Part shown: piece by piece, positions 58,047 to 64,000 of the stretch
Numbering within the stretch: the first letter of the stretch is position 1
Layout: every line of letters starts with the position of its first letter
DNA from: Mycobacterium scrofulaceum
GTDB lineage: Bacteria; Actinomycetota; Actinomycetes; Mycobacteriales; Mycobacteriaceae
NCBI RefSeq assembly: GCF_001667885.1
Contig: NZ_LZJW01000151.1
Span: forward strand, 1-64,000
DNA length: 64,000 nt
Reading direction: 5' to 3'
Notes under the pieces: generated by a model
The model's input: only the letters and a program-made list of their open reading frames with translations
Database searches by the model: none
Told to the model about the DNA's origin: nothing
Made by a program: the position numbers and the translations under genes

Positions 58047-59116
58047 GAGGATTCGATCCTTTCTGTGGTGTGTTCGGTCCGCCACAGCAGGGACTCACCG
58101 GAGAGCCGGGGGTGTGCGGGTTGCGGATGTTGTTGGAGCCGGTCGAACTTGTCCAGGCGGTGCATGGGCACGAGTCCGGTCAACAGGAAGGTGCCGAGTT
58201 GACGCAGGAAGTTGCCTGGGGTGCGCTGTGTTTCGGGGCCGACATAGCGGCGGGCGATCGTGAGGAAGTCTTCGGGTTCGACCCCCGCGACGTCACGAAC
58301 GTGCGTGGTGGGGGCGCTGACCTCCCAGGTGCCCAGGGCGTATTCGGGCAGGTAGTGCCGCAGGCTGGACTGGAAGAACAGGTCGGCGCCAAGCCGTTTG
58401 GCGCTGACCCGCACGGCGCGCATGAACATCCATGGGGGAATGTCGATGTGGCGCACGCGCCGGCCCAGCGCCTCGCCCATCGCGTCGGCGATGTCGGGCC
58501 CCGATAGCAGCGCCGGCCCCGTCGGGCGGTAGGCGCGACCGTCGTGACGGTGCGGGTCAAGCAGCGCGCCGACCGCCACGCGGGCGATGTCCTCGTTGGA
58601 GGGGGGCGCATTTCGGCGCGCCCCGGTCGGCGTCGGCAGCACGCCGAGCTGCGCCGCCATTCCGGCCAGCTGCAGGTAGTTGTCGGCGAAGTACCCGGGG
58701 TCGACCGCCACGTGGGCGGTGTCAGGCAGCAGCTCGAACAGCTTGTCGGTCAGCCAGGCCTGCCGGGTCATCAGCGAGGGATGCTCCGGGCTGGCCGTCC
58801 ACTGTCCGAGCGCCACCACCGCTTGGACGCCGGCCCGCCGCGCGCCGACGGCGAAGGCCACCGCACTGTCGAGCGCGTGGGGGTGGTAGGGCGGGTTGAA
58901 GTACAACCGGTCGACCCCGTCCAGCGCGGCCGTAACCTGTTGGATGTCAAACATATCGGCGACGATGACTTCGGCGCCCAGCTCCCGCAGCCGTGCGCTG
59001 CGCGCGTCCTCACGGTGCACCATGGCCCTGGTGGTGACGCCCTTCTCCAACAGTTGGGCGGCAACCGCACCGCCGATCCTGCCCGTCGAGCCGGTTACCA
59101 ACACGCGGTTGTTCAT
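58043..59116 (-). CDS. NmrA-like NAD(P)-binding reductase
   Basis: 357 residues, with the Rossmann motif VLVTGSTGRIGGAVAAQLLEKG at the N-terminus as in NmrA/atypical short-chain dehydrogenases. No classical Tyr-x-x-x-Lys pair is obvious (a Y is followed at FADNYLQLAGM), so it may be a sensor or a reductase of the isoflavone-reductase type. The C-terminal 60 residues are an unusual His/Leu-rich extension (LVPMHRLDKFDRLQQHP). The ATG has AAAGGGAAA upstream and overlaps the MFS stop (ATGA). Confidence 0.85.
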   Translation of the reverse strand: MNNRVLVTGSTGRIGGAVAAQLLEKGVTTRAMVHREDARSARLRELGAEVIVADMFDIQQVTAALDGVDRLYFNPPYHPHALDSAVAFAVGARRAGVQAVVALGQWTASPEHPSLMTRQAWLTDKLFELLPDTAHVAVDPGYFADNYLQLAGMAAQLGVLPTPTGARRNAPPSNEDIARVAVGALLDPHRHDGRAYRPTGPALLSGPDIADAMGEALGRRVRHIDIPPWMFMRAVRVSAKRLGADLFFQSSLRHYLPEYALGTWEVSAPTTHVRDVAGVEPEDFLTIARRYVGPETQRTPGNFLRQLGTFLLTGLVPMHRLDKFDRLQQHPQPAHPRLSGESLLWRTEHTTERIESS

Positions 59117-60630
59117 GACATTTCCCTTTCGGTTTGCCGCGCCGGCAATAACCAGCCGACGACGATCGCGGCGCCCAGCGCGATGCCCGCGCATACCAGC
59201 GAGCTCACCCGCAGGCCGTCGAGGAACGCGTGGTCGACGACGCCGCGGACGTAGCCCGCTTGTGGCGCCGGCAGCTGCTGGATCACCCTGTGCGCCAATG
59301 CCATCGAGTGCCGCATCGGCTCGGCGGGCAGCCCGGTCAACGCATTCGCCCCGAGATGTCCGGAGTACACCGACGCGAAGATGCTGCCCGCGATGGCCAC
59401 TCCGAGGGTGCCGCCGAGTTCGCGCGTCGTGTCGTTGACGGCCGAGCCGACGCCGGCCTTGTCGACCGACAGCGAGCCCATGATCGCCTCGGTGGCCGGC
59501 GAAACGGTCAGGCCGAGACCACCGCCGAGCAGGAGCATCTGCATGGCGATCTGGTCGTAGGGCGTGGCGGCGTCCGCCGTCGACGCCCACGCCAGGCCGG
59601 CCGCGAACAGGGTCAGACCCGCGGCGACGATGGCCGTGGTGCCGATCCGGTCCACCAGCCGGGGCCCGAGGATGCTGGCCAGCGCGATCGAGGCGGCGAC
59701 TGGAAGCAGCCGTACGCCGCTCTGAAACGCCGTGTAGTCCTTGATGAATTGGAAGTACTGGGTGATGACGAAGATGAAGCCGAACAGTGTGAGGAAGCCG
59801 GCGGTGACCGCAAGGCTGCCGCCGGAGAACCGGCGGTTGACGAACACCGAGACGTCGAGCATCGGGTGAGTGGTGCGCCGCTCCCACAGCGCGAACCCGG
59901 TGAGGAGCGCTGCCGCGAGTGCGAATCCGGTCGCGGTCCGGCCGTTGGTCCACCCCCAGGTGGGTGCTTGGATGACCGTGTAGACGAGGGTGGTGATCCC
60001 GGCCGCGGACAGGATCAGGCCGGGGACGTCGACACGCGGGGCGGCCGGGTCGCGTGAGGTCGGTACGAAGAGAAATCCGCCGAGGATGGCCACTGCGGCA
60101 ACGGGAATGTTGACCATGAAGATCGAGCCCCACCAGAAGTGTTCGAGCAGCCAGCCGCCGCTGATCGGTCCCACCGCCACCCCGACGCCCACCATCGCCG
60201 CCCACAGCCCGATCGCCTTGGCGCGTGCGGCCGCCTCGGTGAAGATGTTGGTGATCAGCCCGAGGGTGGTCGGAAAGATCACCGCCGCGCCCACCCCCAT
60301 GGCGGCGCGGGCCGCGATCAGCGCGTCGGCCGAATTCACCTGCGCCGCAACCGTGGACGTGATCGCGAAGAGGGCGAGCCCGGAGTTGAGCCATCCCCGC
60401 CTGCCGTAACGGTCCGACAGGCTGCCCGCCGAGAGTAGGAGGCCGGACATCACCAGGGTGTAGGCGTCGACGATCCACTGCAGCTGAGCGGTGTCGGCGC
60501 CGAGTTCGCGCGACAACGTGGGCAGCGCGACGTTGACGATCGTGGCGTCGACGCTGATGACGAAGACGCCGAGGCAGATGACGGCCAGCGCGGCAATCGG
60601 TCGGTTCCGGAGGAGGGGTTCGGTTCGCAT
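59113..60630 (-). CDS. MFS drug exporter, DHA2 (EmrB/QacA) family
   Basis: 505 residues, 14 predicted helices. Family motifs are LDATIVNVALPTL-like SVDATIVNVALPTLSREL in helix 1, motif A in GSLSDRYGRRGWLNSG and motif C in GVGVAVGPISGGWLLEHFWW. Probably a proton-coupled exporter of a hydrophobic compound. It is the first gene of the operon and starts with ATG 7 nt after TAGCGT (leaderless). It is divergent from an HxlR-family regulator across 80 bp. Confidence 0.93.
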   Translation of the reverse strand: MRTEPLLRNRPIAALAVICLGVFVISVDATIVNVALPTLSRELGADTAQLQWIVDAYTLVMSGLLLSAGSLSDRYGRRGWLNSGLALFAITSTVAAQVNSADALIAARAAMGVGAAVIFPTTLGLITNIFTEAAARAKAIGLWAAMVGVGVAVGPISGGWLLEHFWWGSIFMVNIPVAAVAILGGFLFVPTSRDPAAPRVDVPGLILSAAGITTLVYTVIQAPTWGWTNGRTATGFALAAALLTGFALWERRTTHPMLDVSVFVNRRFSGGSLAVTAGFLTLFGFIFVITQYFQFIKDYTAFQSGVRLLPVAASIALASILGPRLVDRIGTTAIVAAGLTLFAAGLAWASTADAATPYDQIAMQMLLLGGGLGLTVSPATEAIMGSLSVDKAGVGSAVNDTTRELGGTLGVAIAGSIFASVYSGHLGANALTGLPAEPMRHSMALAHRVIQQLPAPQAGYVRGVVDHAFLDGLRVSSLVCAGIALGAAIVVGWLLPARQTEREMS

Positions 60631-60710
60631 GGACAAGACGCTAAAGCTGATAGACAAATAAATCAAGTACAAAGTTGAAAAAGATGTCTGCGGTTCGGTA
60701 ATCTGGCGAG
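60631..60710. promoter_or_regulatory. Divergent promoters of the MFS operon and HxlR gene
   Basis: An 80-bp AT-rich gap. On the minus strand TAGCGT (60638-60643) lies 7 nt before the MFS ATG. On the plus strand TAATCT (60699-60704) lies 6 nt before the HxlR GTG. Between them the sequence AAATCAAGTACAAAGTTGAA is AT-rich and partly symmetric, the likely place for HxlR binding. Confidence 0.6.
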
Positions 60711-61352
60711 GTGGCCTCCCGCAGGAACTACAACCAGAACTGTCCGATCGCGCGCGGGCTCGACGTCGTGGGCGAGCGGTGGACGCTGCTGATCCTGCGC
60801 GAGCTGGTCGGCGGCCCGCGGCGCTACGGGGACCTGCGCGACGAGCTGCCGGGCATCGCAACCAATCTGCTGGCCGAGCGACTCAAGGAATTACAGGAAG
60901 CCGGGCTTGTCGACCGCGCCGACCTGCCCGCGCCGATCGGGCGCACGGTCTACACCCTCAGCGATATGGGGTGGCAGCGAGTGCTGCCGATCCTGCAGAG
61001 CGTCGCGTGGTTCGGGCTGGACCGGCTCGACCCGATTGGCGATGGCCCGGCGACGCCGTTGAACGGCTTCCTGGCCGGGATCCTGCTGGGTTTCAATTCG
61101 GCGCGCGCGGCCGGTTTGGAGGTGACATGCCGCGCCGAGATCGACGGCCGTCGATTCGAGTTCGCGATCACGCAGGGGCGCCTGGCCGGTGCGCGGGGCG
61201 AGCCTTCGGTGACTCTGACCGCCGGCGCGGCGGACCTGGTGAACGCCCGCCTGGGTCCGACCGAAGCCAAGCGCAAGGCGGCGCTGCGGCGCATCGAATT
61301 CCAGGGCGACCCGCAGACGGTCAGCGCGGTGCGTCAGGCCTTTGCGTTGTAG
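60711..61352 (+). CDS. HxlR-family transcriptional regulator
   Basis: 213 residues. The winged-helix HxlR domain lies at about residues 10-100 (CPIARGLDVVGERWTLLILRELVGGPRRYGDLRDELPGIATNLLAERLKELQEAGLV). The usual HxlR cysteine (Cys11 in NQNCPIARGLD) is present and could sense thiol-reactive compounds. The C-terminal 100 residues form an added domain (SCP2-like in outline: FNSARAAGLEVTCRAEIDGRRFEFAITQGRL). GTG start, leaderless. It is divergent from the MFS operon and probably controls it. Confidence 0.9.
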   Translation: MASRRNYNQNCPIARGLDVVGERWTLLILRELVGGPRRYGDLRDELPGIATNLLAERLKELQEAGLVDRADLPAPIGRTVYTLSDMGWQRVLPILQSVAWFGLDRLDPIGDGPATPLNGFLAGILLGFNSARAAGLEVTCRAEIDGRRFEFAITQGRLAGARGEPSVTLTAGAADLVNARLGPTEAKRKAALRRIEFQGDPQTVSAVRQAFAL

Positions 61353-61355
61353 AAC

Positions 61356-62003
61356 TCACCGTTCGAGCAGGGCGTCGACCCACGCTTGCGCGACGAACTT
61401 GCCGTAGCGGGTGACCGACCAGCCGCGTTCGAGGACGAGCAGCTCGTAGAGCTCGGGGGCGTGATACGTCCATAAAATGTCGCGCGCCTGTCTGGCGCTG
61501 ACGCGGAGCTGTCCGGTGCGGGCCAGATCGGAGGCGAACATCGTCATACCGGTCAGGGTTTCGTCCCTGATCTGCTTCCACACTTCCGCGGCATCCGGCG
61601 AGACCGCGGCGCCGTCGCGGGCGAGCAGCTGGACCGGTGCGCTGCGCGGCATGCTGGCGGCCAGGTGTTTGGCATAGAGCTCCAGCTTTTCGGCGGCGTC
61701 GGTAGCGTTGGCCACATTCTGGATGACGTCTCGCTCGACCATCGGGATCGGTTCGTCGTCGCCGGCCACGGACACATCGAAAAGTGCTTTGAGCACGCCC
61801 GCTTTCGTCGAGAAGGCCTTGTACACCGTCTCGACTGACACGCCCGCGTCGCGGGCGATCTCCGCGATCGTCGTCGTCGCGTAGCCCTGAGCCAGGAAGC
61901 GCCGCCGGGCGGCCGCGAGCACCGCGCGGCGGTTGTGCTGCGCCTGTTCGCGACGACGGGTCGAGTCGTAGCGGCGCGGAGGCTGGTCCTTGACAGATCC
62001 CAT
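61356..62003 (-). CDS. TetR-family repressor divergent from a flavin monooxygenase gene
   Basis: 215 residues. Helix-turn-helix at about residues 23-70 (AVLAAARRRFLAQGYATTTIAEIARDAGVSVETVYKAFSTKAGVLKALF). The start is the ATG giving MGSVKDQPPRRYDSTRRREQ, with GGAGAATG upstream. The frame is open far beyond 62003 as an apparent fusion, but that part is antisense to the monooxygenase gene and not real. Divergent across 61 bp with a palindromic operator candidate at 62031-62044. Confidence 0.9.
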   Translation of the reverse strand: MGSVKDQPPRRYDSTRRREQAQHNRRAVLAAARRRFLAQGYATTTIAEIARDAGVSVETVYKAFSTKAGVLKALFDVSVAGDDEPIPMVERDVIQNVANATDAAEKLELYAKHLAASMPRSAPVQLLARDGAAVSPDAAEVWKQIRDETLTGMTMFASDLARTGQLRVSARQARDILWTYHAPELYELLVLERGWSVTRYGKFVAQAWVDALLER

Positions 62004-62030
62004 TATTTGAATACATTCTCCTATATCTAT

Positions 62031-62044
62031 TACAGTAGACTGTA
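62031..62044. promoter_or_regulatory. Candidate TetR operator
   Basis: TACAGT-AG-ACTGTA, a perfect 6-bp dyad, embedded between the wider arms ATACA (62011-62015) and TGTAT (62041-62045). It lies 28 bp upstream of the TetR start and 20 bp upstream of the monooxygenase start, so it can control both. Confidence 0.6.
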
Positions 62045-62064
62045 TCAGAAGTTGGGAGCGCGCC

Positions 62065-63261
62065 ATGACAACCGCAACCTGCCACGCCGTCGGCCTTTCC
62101 GACGGCGGCCGCCCCACTGACGTGGCGCGCGCCCTGGCGCCCGAGATCACGCGGCGCGCCGCGGAGGCGGAGGCGCTCGGCACCTTGCCGATCGATCTGG
62201 TCGAGCGGATGCGCGCCGCCGGCATCTTCCGCGCCGTGCAACCGCGTTCGCTCGGTGGATTCGAGGTGGCTCCAGTCGACTTCATCGAGATGATCGAGGA
62301 ACTGGCGCGCGCCGACGGTTCGGTGGGCTGGGTCGCGGCCATCGGGGCGGGCGCCCCCGCGTTCACCGCGTGGCTCGAACCCGCAGTCGCCACAGCGCTG
62401 TTCGGCCCGAACGCCGACTTCCTCGCGGCGACGGTGTTCGCCCCCACCGGGCGTGCCGTCCCGGACGGCGACGGAGGGTTCGGCATCGACGGCCGGTGGC
62501 CGTTCGCCAGCGGTTGTCGCCACGCCGAATGGATCGTGGGCGGGATGTTCGTCTTCGACGGTGACGCCCCGCGCATCATCGCCGAGCAGGGCCCGGACTG
62601 GCGCCTCGCGTTCTTTCCCCGCGCCGAAGCCGAAATCGTCGACAACTGGGACGTGCTGGGTCTGCGCGCCACCGGCAGCAACGACGTGGTCGCCCGAGGG
62701 TTGCACGTCGCCGAAGAACACACCATCAGCCCCTTCTTCCGGCCGGCCCGCCAGGACGGCACGTTGTGGCGGCTACCGTTCTTCACGCTCGTCGGAGTAG
62801 GCCTGGTCGGTGTCCCGCTGGGGATCGCGCGGCGCGCACTCGACGAATTCCGTGAGCTGGCGGTGACGAAGACGCGCGCCGGCACGTTCGAGCCGCTCGC
62901 GCAGGACCCCGCCGCCCAAGTCGAGTTCGCCCGCGCCGAAGCCGGTTTGAGGTCGGCACGCGCGTTCGTCCTCGACGAGGCCGGTGGACTGTGGGAAACC
63001 GCCCGCGCCGGTGACCCGCCCTCCCTGCAGCAGCGCGCCGGCTTCCAGCTCGCCGCCCAACAGGCGATGCGCGCGGCACGGCAGGCGGTCGATACGGCGT
63101 TCGGCCTCACCGGGGCGGGCGCCGTGCATGCGGGCCACCCTTTGCAGCGGTGCTTCCGCGATCTGCACACCGCGGGCCAGCACGTGTACTTCAGCCCGGC
63201 GGCCCTCAAGCGCTACGCCGACACCCGATTGGGCATCCCACAGCCGACGCACCTGATGTGA
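62065..63261 (+). CDS. Acyl-CoA-dehydrogenase-fold flavin monooxygenase (HsaA-like)
   Basis: 398 residues with the acyl-CoA dehydrogenase fold: helical N-terminal domain with SLGGFEVAPVDFIEMIEELARADGSVGWVAA, a beta domain with GFGIDGRWPFASGCRHAEWIV and VLGLRATGSNDVVARG, and a C-terminal helical bundle ending QRCFRDLHTAGQHVYFSPAALKRYADTRLG. This pattern fits the two-component FMN monooxygenase group (HsaA, HpaB-related) rather than true acyl-CoA dehydrogenases. No partner flavin reductase is adjacent. The ATG has TTGGGAG upstream. It is probably controlled by the divergent TetR protein. Confidence 0.88.
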   Translation: MTTATCHAVGLSDGGRPTDVARALAPEITRRAAEAEALGTLPIDLVERMRAAGIFRAVQPRSLGGFEVAPVDFIEMIEELARADGSVGWVAAIGAGAPAFTAWLEPAVATALFGPNADFLAATVFAPTGRAVPDGDGGFGIDGRWPFASGCRHAEWIVGGMFVFDGDAPRIIAEQGPDWRLAFFPRAEAEIVDNWDVLGLRATGSNDVVARGLHVAEEHTISPFFRPARQDGTLWRLPFFTLVGVGLVGVPLGIARRALDEFRELAVTKTRAGTFEPLAQDPAAQVEFARAEAGLRSARAFVLDEAGGLWETARAGDPPSLQQRAGFQLAAQQAMRAARQAVDTAFGLTGAGAVHAGHPLQRCFRDLHTAGQHVYFSPAALKRYADTRLGIPQPTHLM

Positions 63262-63288
63262 TGCGGGCGCTGAGGCTCGAGCGCCGCG

Positions 63289-63855
63289 TCAGCCTTGCAT
63301 TGCGTTGATCCACTTTTCGAGCCGGCGGGCCTGGTGGGCCATGACTTCCGGCTGGGCCAGCGCGTTGGTGAGAACCGCGCTGCCCTCATAGGCGATGACG
63401 AGTTCGAGCGCCAAATCGCGGGCGTCGCGACGACCCATGGCCTGGAATTGCTGCTCGGTCCACTCCAGCAGGGTCTGCATGATGGGGGCGGTCAGGGCGG
63501 GCGATTGGCCCGGCTGGTTGCCGAGTTCGGTGCACAGGCTTCCCAGCGGACAGCCGTGTTCGGCGATCGTGTCGCGCGACTCGGACAACATCCCCACGAG
63601 CGCTTTGAGCCGGGCCTTGGGGCTGCCGTGCCGGCGCTGCAAAGCCGCGGTCGCGGAGCGGACTTCCTCGGTGCGCGCCTCGACGACGGCGGCCACGATG
63701 TCGTCCTTGGTCTTGAAGTAGTAGTACACGTTGCCCAGGGGGACCTCGGCGGCCTGGGCGATGTGCGCGAGCGTGGTGCCCGCGATGCCCTGGCGGTAAA
63801 ACAGGTCGCATGCGGCCGCGATCAGTCGCTCTCGCTTGCCGGTTGAGTCAGCCAT
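63289..63855 (-). CDS. TetR-family regulator
   Basis: 188 residues. Helix-turn-helix at about residues 8-55 (RERLIAAACDLFYRQGIAGTTLAHIAQAAEVPLGNVYYYFKTKDDIV), typical of the AcuR/YxaF-like branch that has HGCPLGSLCTELG in the ligand domain; that Cys pair may sense reactive compounds. The ATG at 63855 is used; an in-frame GTG lies three codons upstream. TATAGT (63867-63872, minus strand) overlaps the stop of the upstream dehydrogenase gene and could be its own promoter, or the gene could be read from the dehydrogenase operon. Confidence 0.88.
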   Translation of the reverse strand: MADSTGKRERLIAAACDLFYRQGIAGTTLAHIAQAAEVPLGNVYYYFKTKDDIVAAVVEARTEEVRSATAALQRRHGSPKARLKALVGMLSESRDTIAEHGCPLGSLCTELGNQPGQSPALTAPIMQTLLEWTEQQFQAMGRRDARDLALELVIAYEGSAVLTNALAQPEVMAHQARRLEKWINAMQG

Positions 63856-63867
63856 ATCACTCACGGA

Positions 63868-64000
63868 CTATAGACGGCAAGCGTCCATGCTCAGGTTCCA
63901 CAGCAGGTCCCGGTTCTCCGGCGTGTTGTGCGCGGTCCTGACCTTCCTCGGCCTGGCATTCGCGAAGTATTCCCCGGAGGCCTGCGACGCGCCTGCAGAA
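63868..64000 (-). CDS. Short-chain dehydrogenase, C-terminal end (partial)
   Basis: The frame reading in from the window edge gives 43 codons and a TAG stop. The segment ASGEYFANARPRKVRT and the ending RDLLWNLSMDACRL are typical of the C-terminus of retinol-dehydrogenase-like short-chain dehydrogenases (GxYF, then a Trp-x-Leu-Ser helix). The Rossmann and catalytic parts lie outside the window. Its stop is 12 bp before the TetR start on the same strand, which suggests an operon. Confidence 0.7.
   Translation of the reverse strand, partial: SAGASQASGEYFANARPRKVRTAHNTPENRDLLWNLSMDACRL

Noticed and set aside
58043-60478. An apparent 811-residue minus-strand protein ending in the NmrA-like reductase
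   Set aside because: Its first 450 residues are Arg/Gly/His-rich and lie out of frame over the MFS exporter, whose helices are clear. The real reductase starts at 59116 with a ribosome binding site.
61356-63209. An apparent 617-residue fusion ending in a TetR domain
   Set aside because: The upstream 400 residues are antisense to the flavin monooxygenase gene and low-complexity. The TetR helix-turn-helix begins normally after the ATG at 62003.

Overview
The window is high-GC DNA (about two thirds G+C by eye) from a Mycobacterium. The gene order is that of the M. tuberculosis chromosome from about Rv3455c (truA) to Rv3400, read in the opposite orientation: truA, two cutinases, the ESX-4 type VII secretion genes, rplM-rpsI, glmM, glmS, nnr, gadB, alr, tsaE-tsaB-rimI-tsaD, groES-groEL1, whiB3, sigD-rsdA, guaB2-guaB3, choD, an Rv3406-type dioxygenase, and the Rv3401/Rv3400 sugar phosphorylase pair. 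The PPE/insertion-sequence block that H37Rv carries between gadB and alr is absent, and several gene sets absent from H37Rv are present. A slow-growing, M. avium-complex-like species fits, but the species is an inference. Locus names are from memory of H37Rv; no database was searched.

Layout. 1-11.7 kb: end of truA, two secreted cutinases, then the ESX-4 locus (eccB4, convergent mycP4-eccD4, divergent eccC4, an Rv3446c-type protein, esxU, esxT), ended by a strong hairpin. 11.8-16.1 kb: ribosomal proteins, glmM, and a two-gene EspC-like/WXG-like pair that may be type VII substrates. 16.1-18.3 kb: an F420-type oxidoreductase, a hydrolase-fold protein lacking its serine nucleophile, and a small unknown protein. 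18.3-25.2 kb: an AT-rich gap, glmS, four tandem DUF4436 membrane paralogues and a rhomboid-like protein. 25.2-33.2 kb: nnr, gadB, alr, an alpha/beta hydrolase and the t6A (threonylcarbamoyl-adenosine tRNA) genes, most overlapping by 4 to 11 bp. 33.2-35.6 kb: CIRCE operator, groES, a 57-bp tandem repeat spacer and groEL1.

35.6-43.6 kb is an accessory block inserted between groEL1 and whiB3. It holds a cyclase gene relic, a divergent TetR/cytochrome P450 pair, an intact adenylate cyclase, small secreted or membrane proteins, a HabA/styrene-oxide-isomerase-like membrane protein, and a SodC-like lipoprotein with most metal ligands missing. 43.6-51.7 kb is conserved core (whiB3, an Rv3415c-type protein, sigD, its anti-sigma factor, guaB2, guaB3, choD). 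51.7-56.3 kb holds the dioxygenase with its divergent TetR regulator and the GH65 phosphorylase with its phosphomutase. 56.4-64 kb is accessory: a four-gene operon (MFS exporter, NmrA-like reductase, two methyltransferases) joined by three consecutive ATGA overlaps and facing an HxlR regulator, then a TetR/flavin-monooxygenase divergent pair, another TetR gene, and the end of a short-chain dehydrogenase.

Many genes start 6-7 bases after a TANNNT box with no Shine-Dalgarno sequence, which fits the leaderless transcription common in mycobacteria. No tRNA, rRNA, CRISPR array, transposase or prophage gene was seen.
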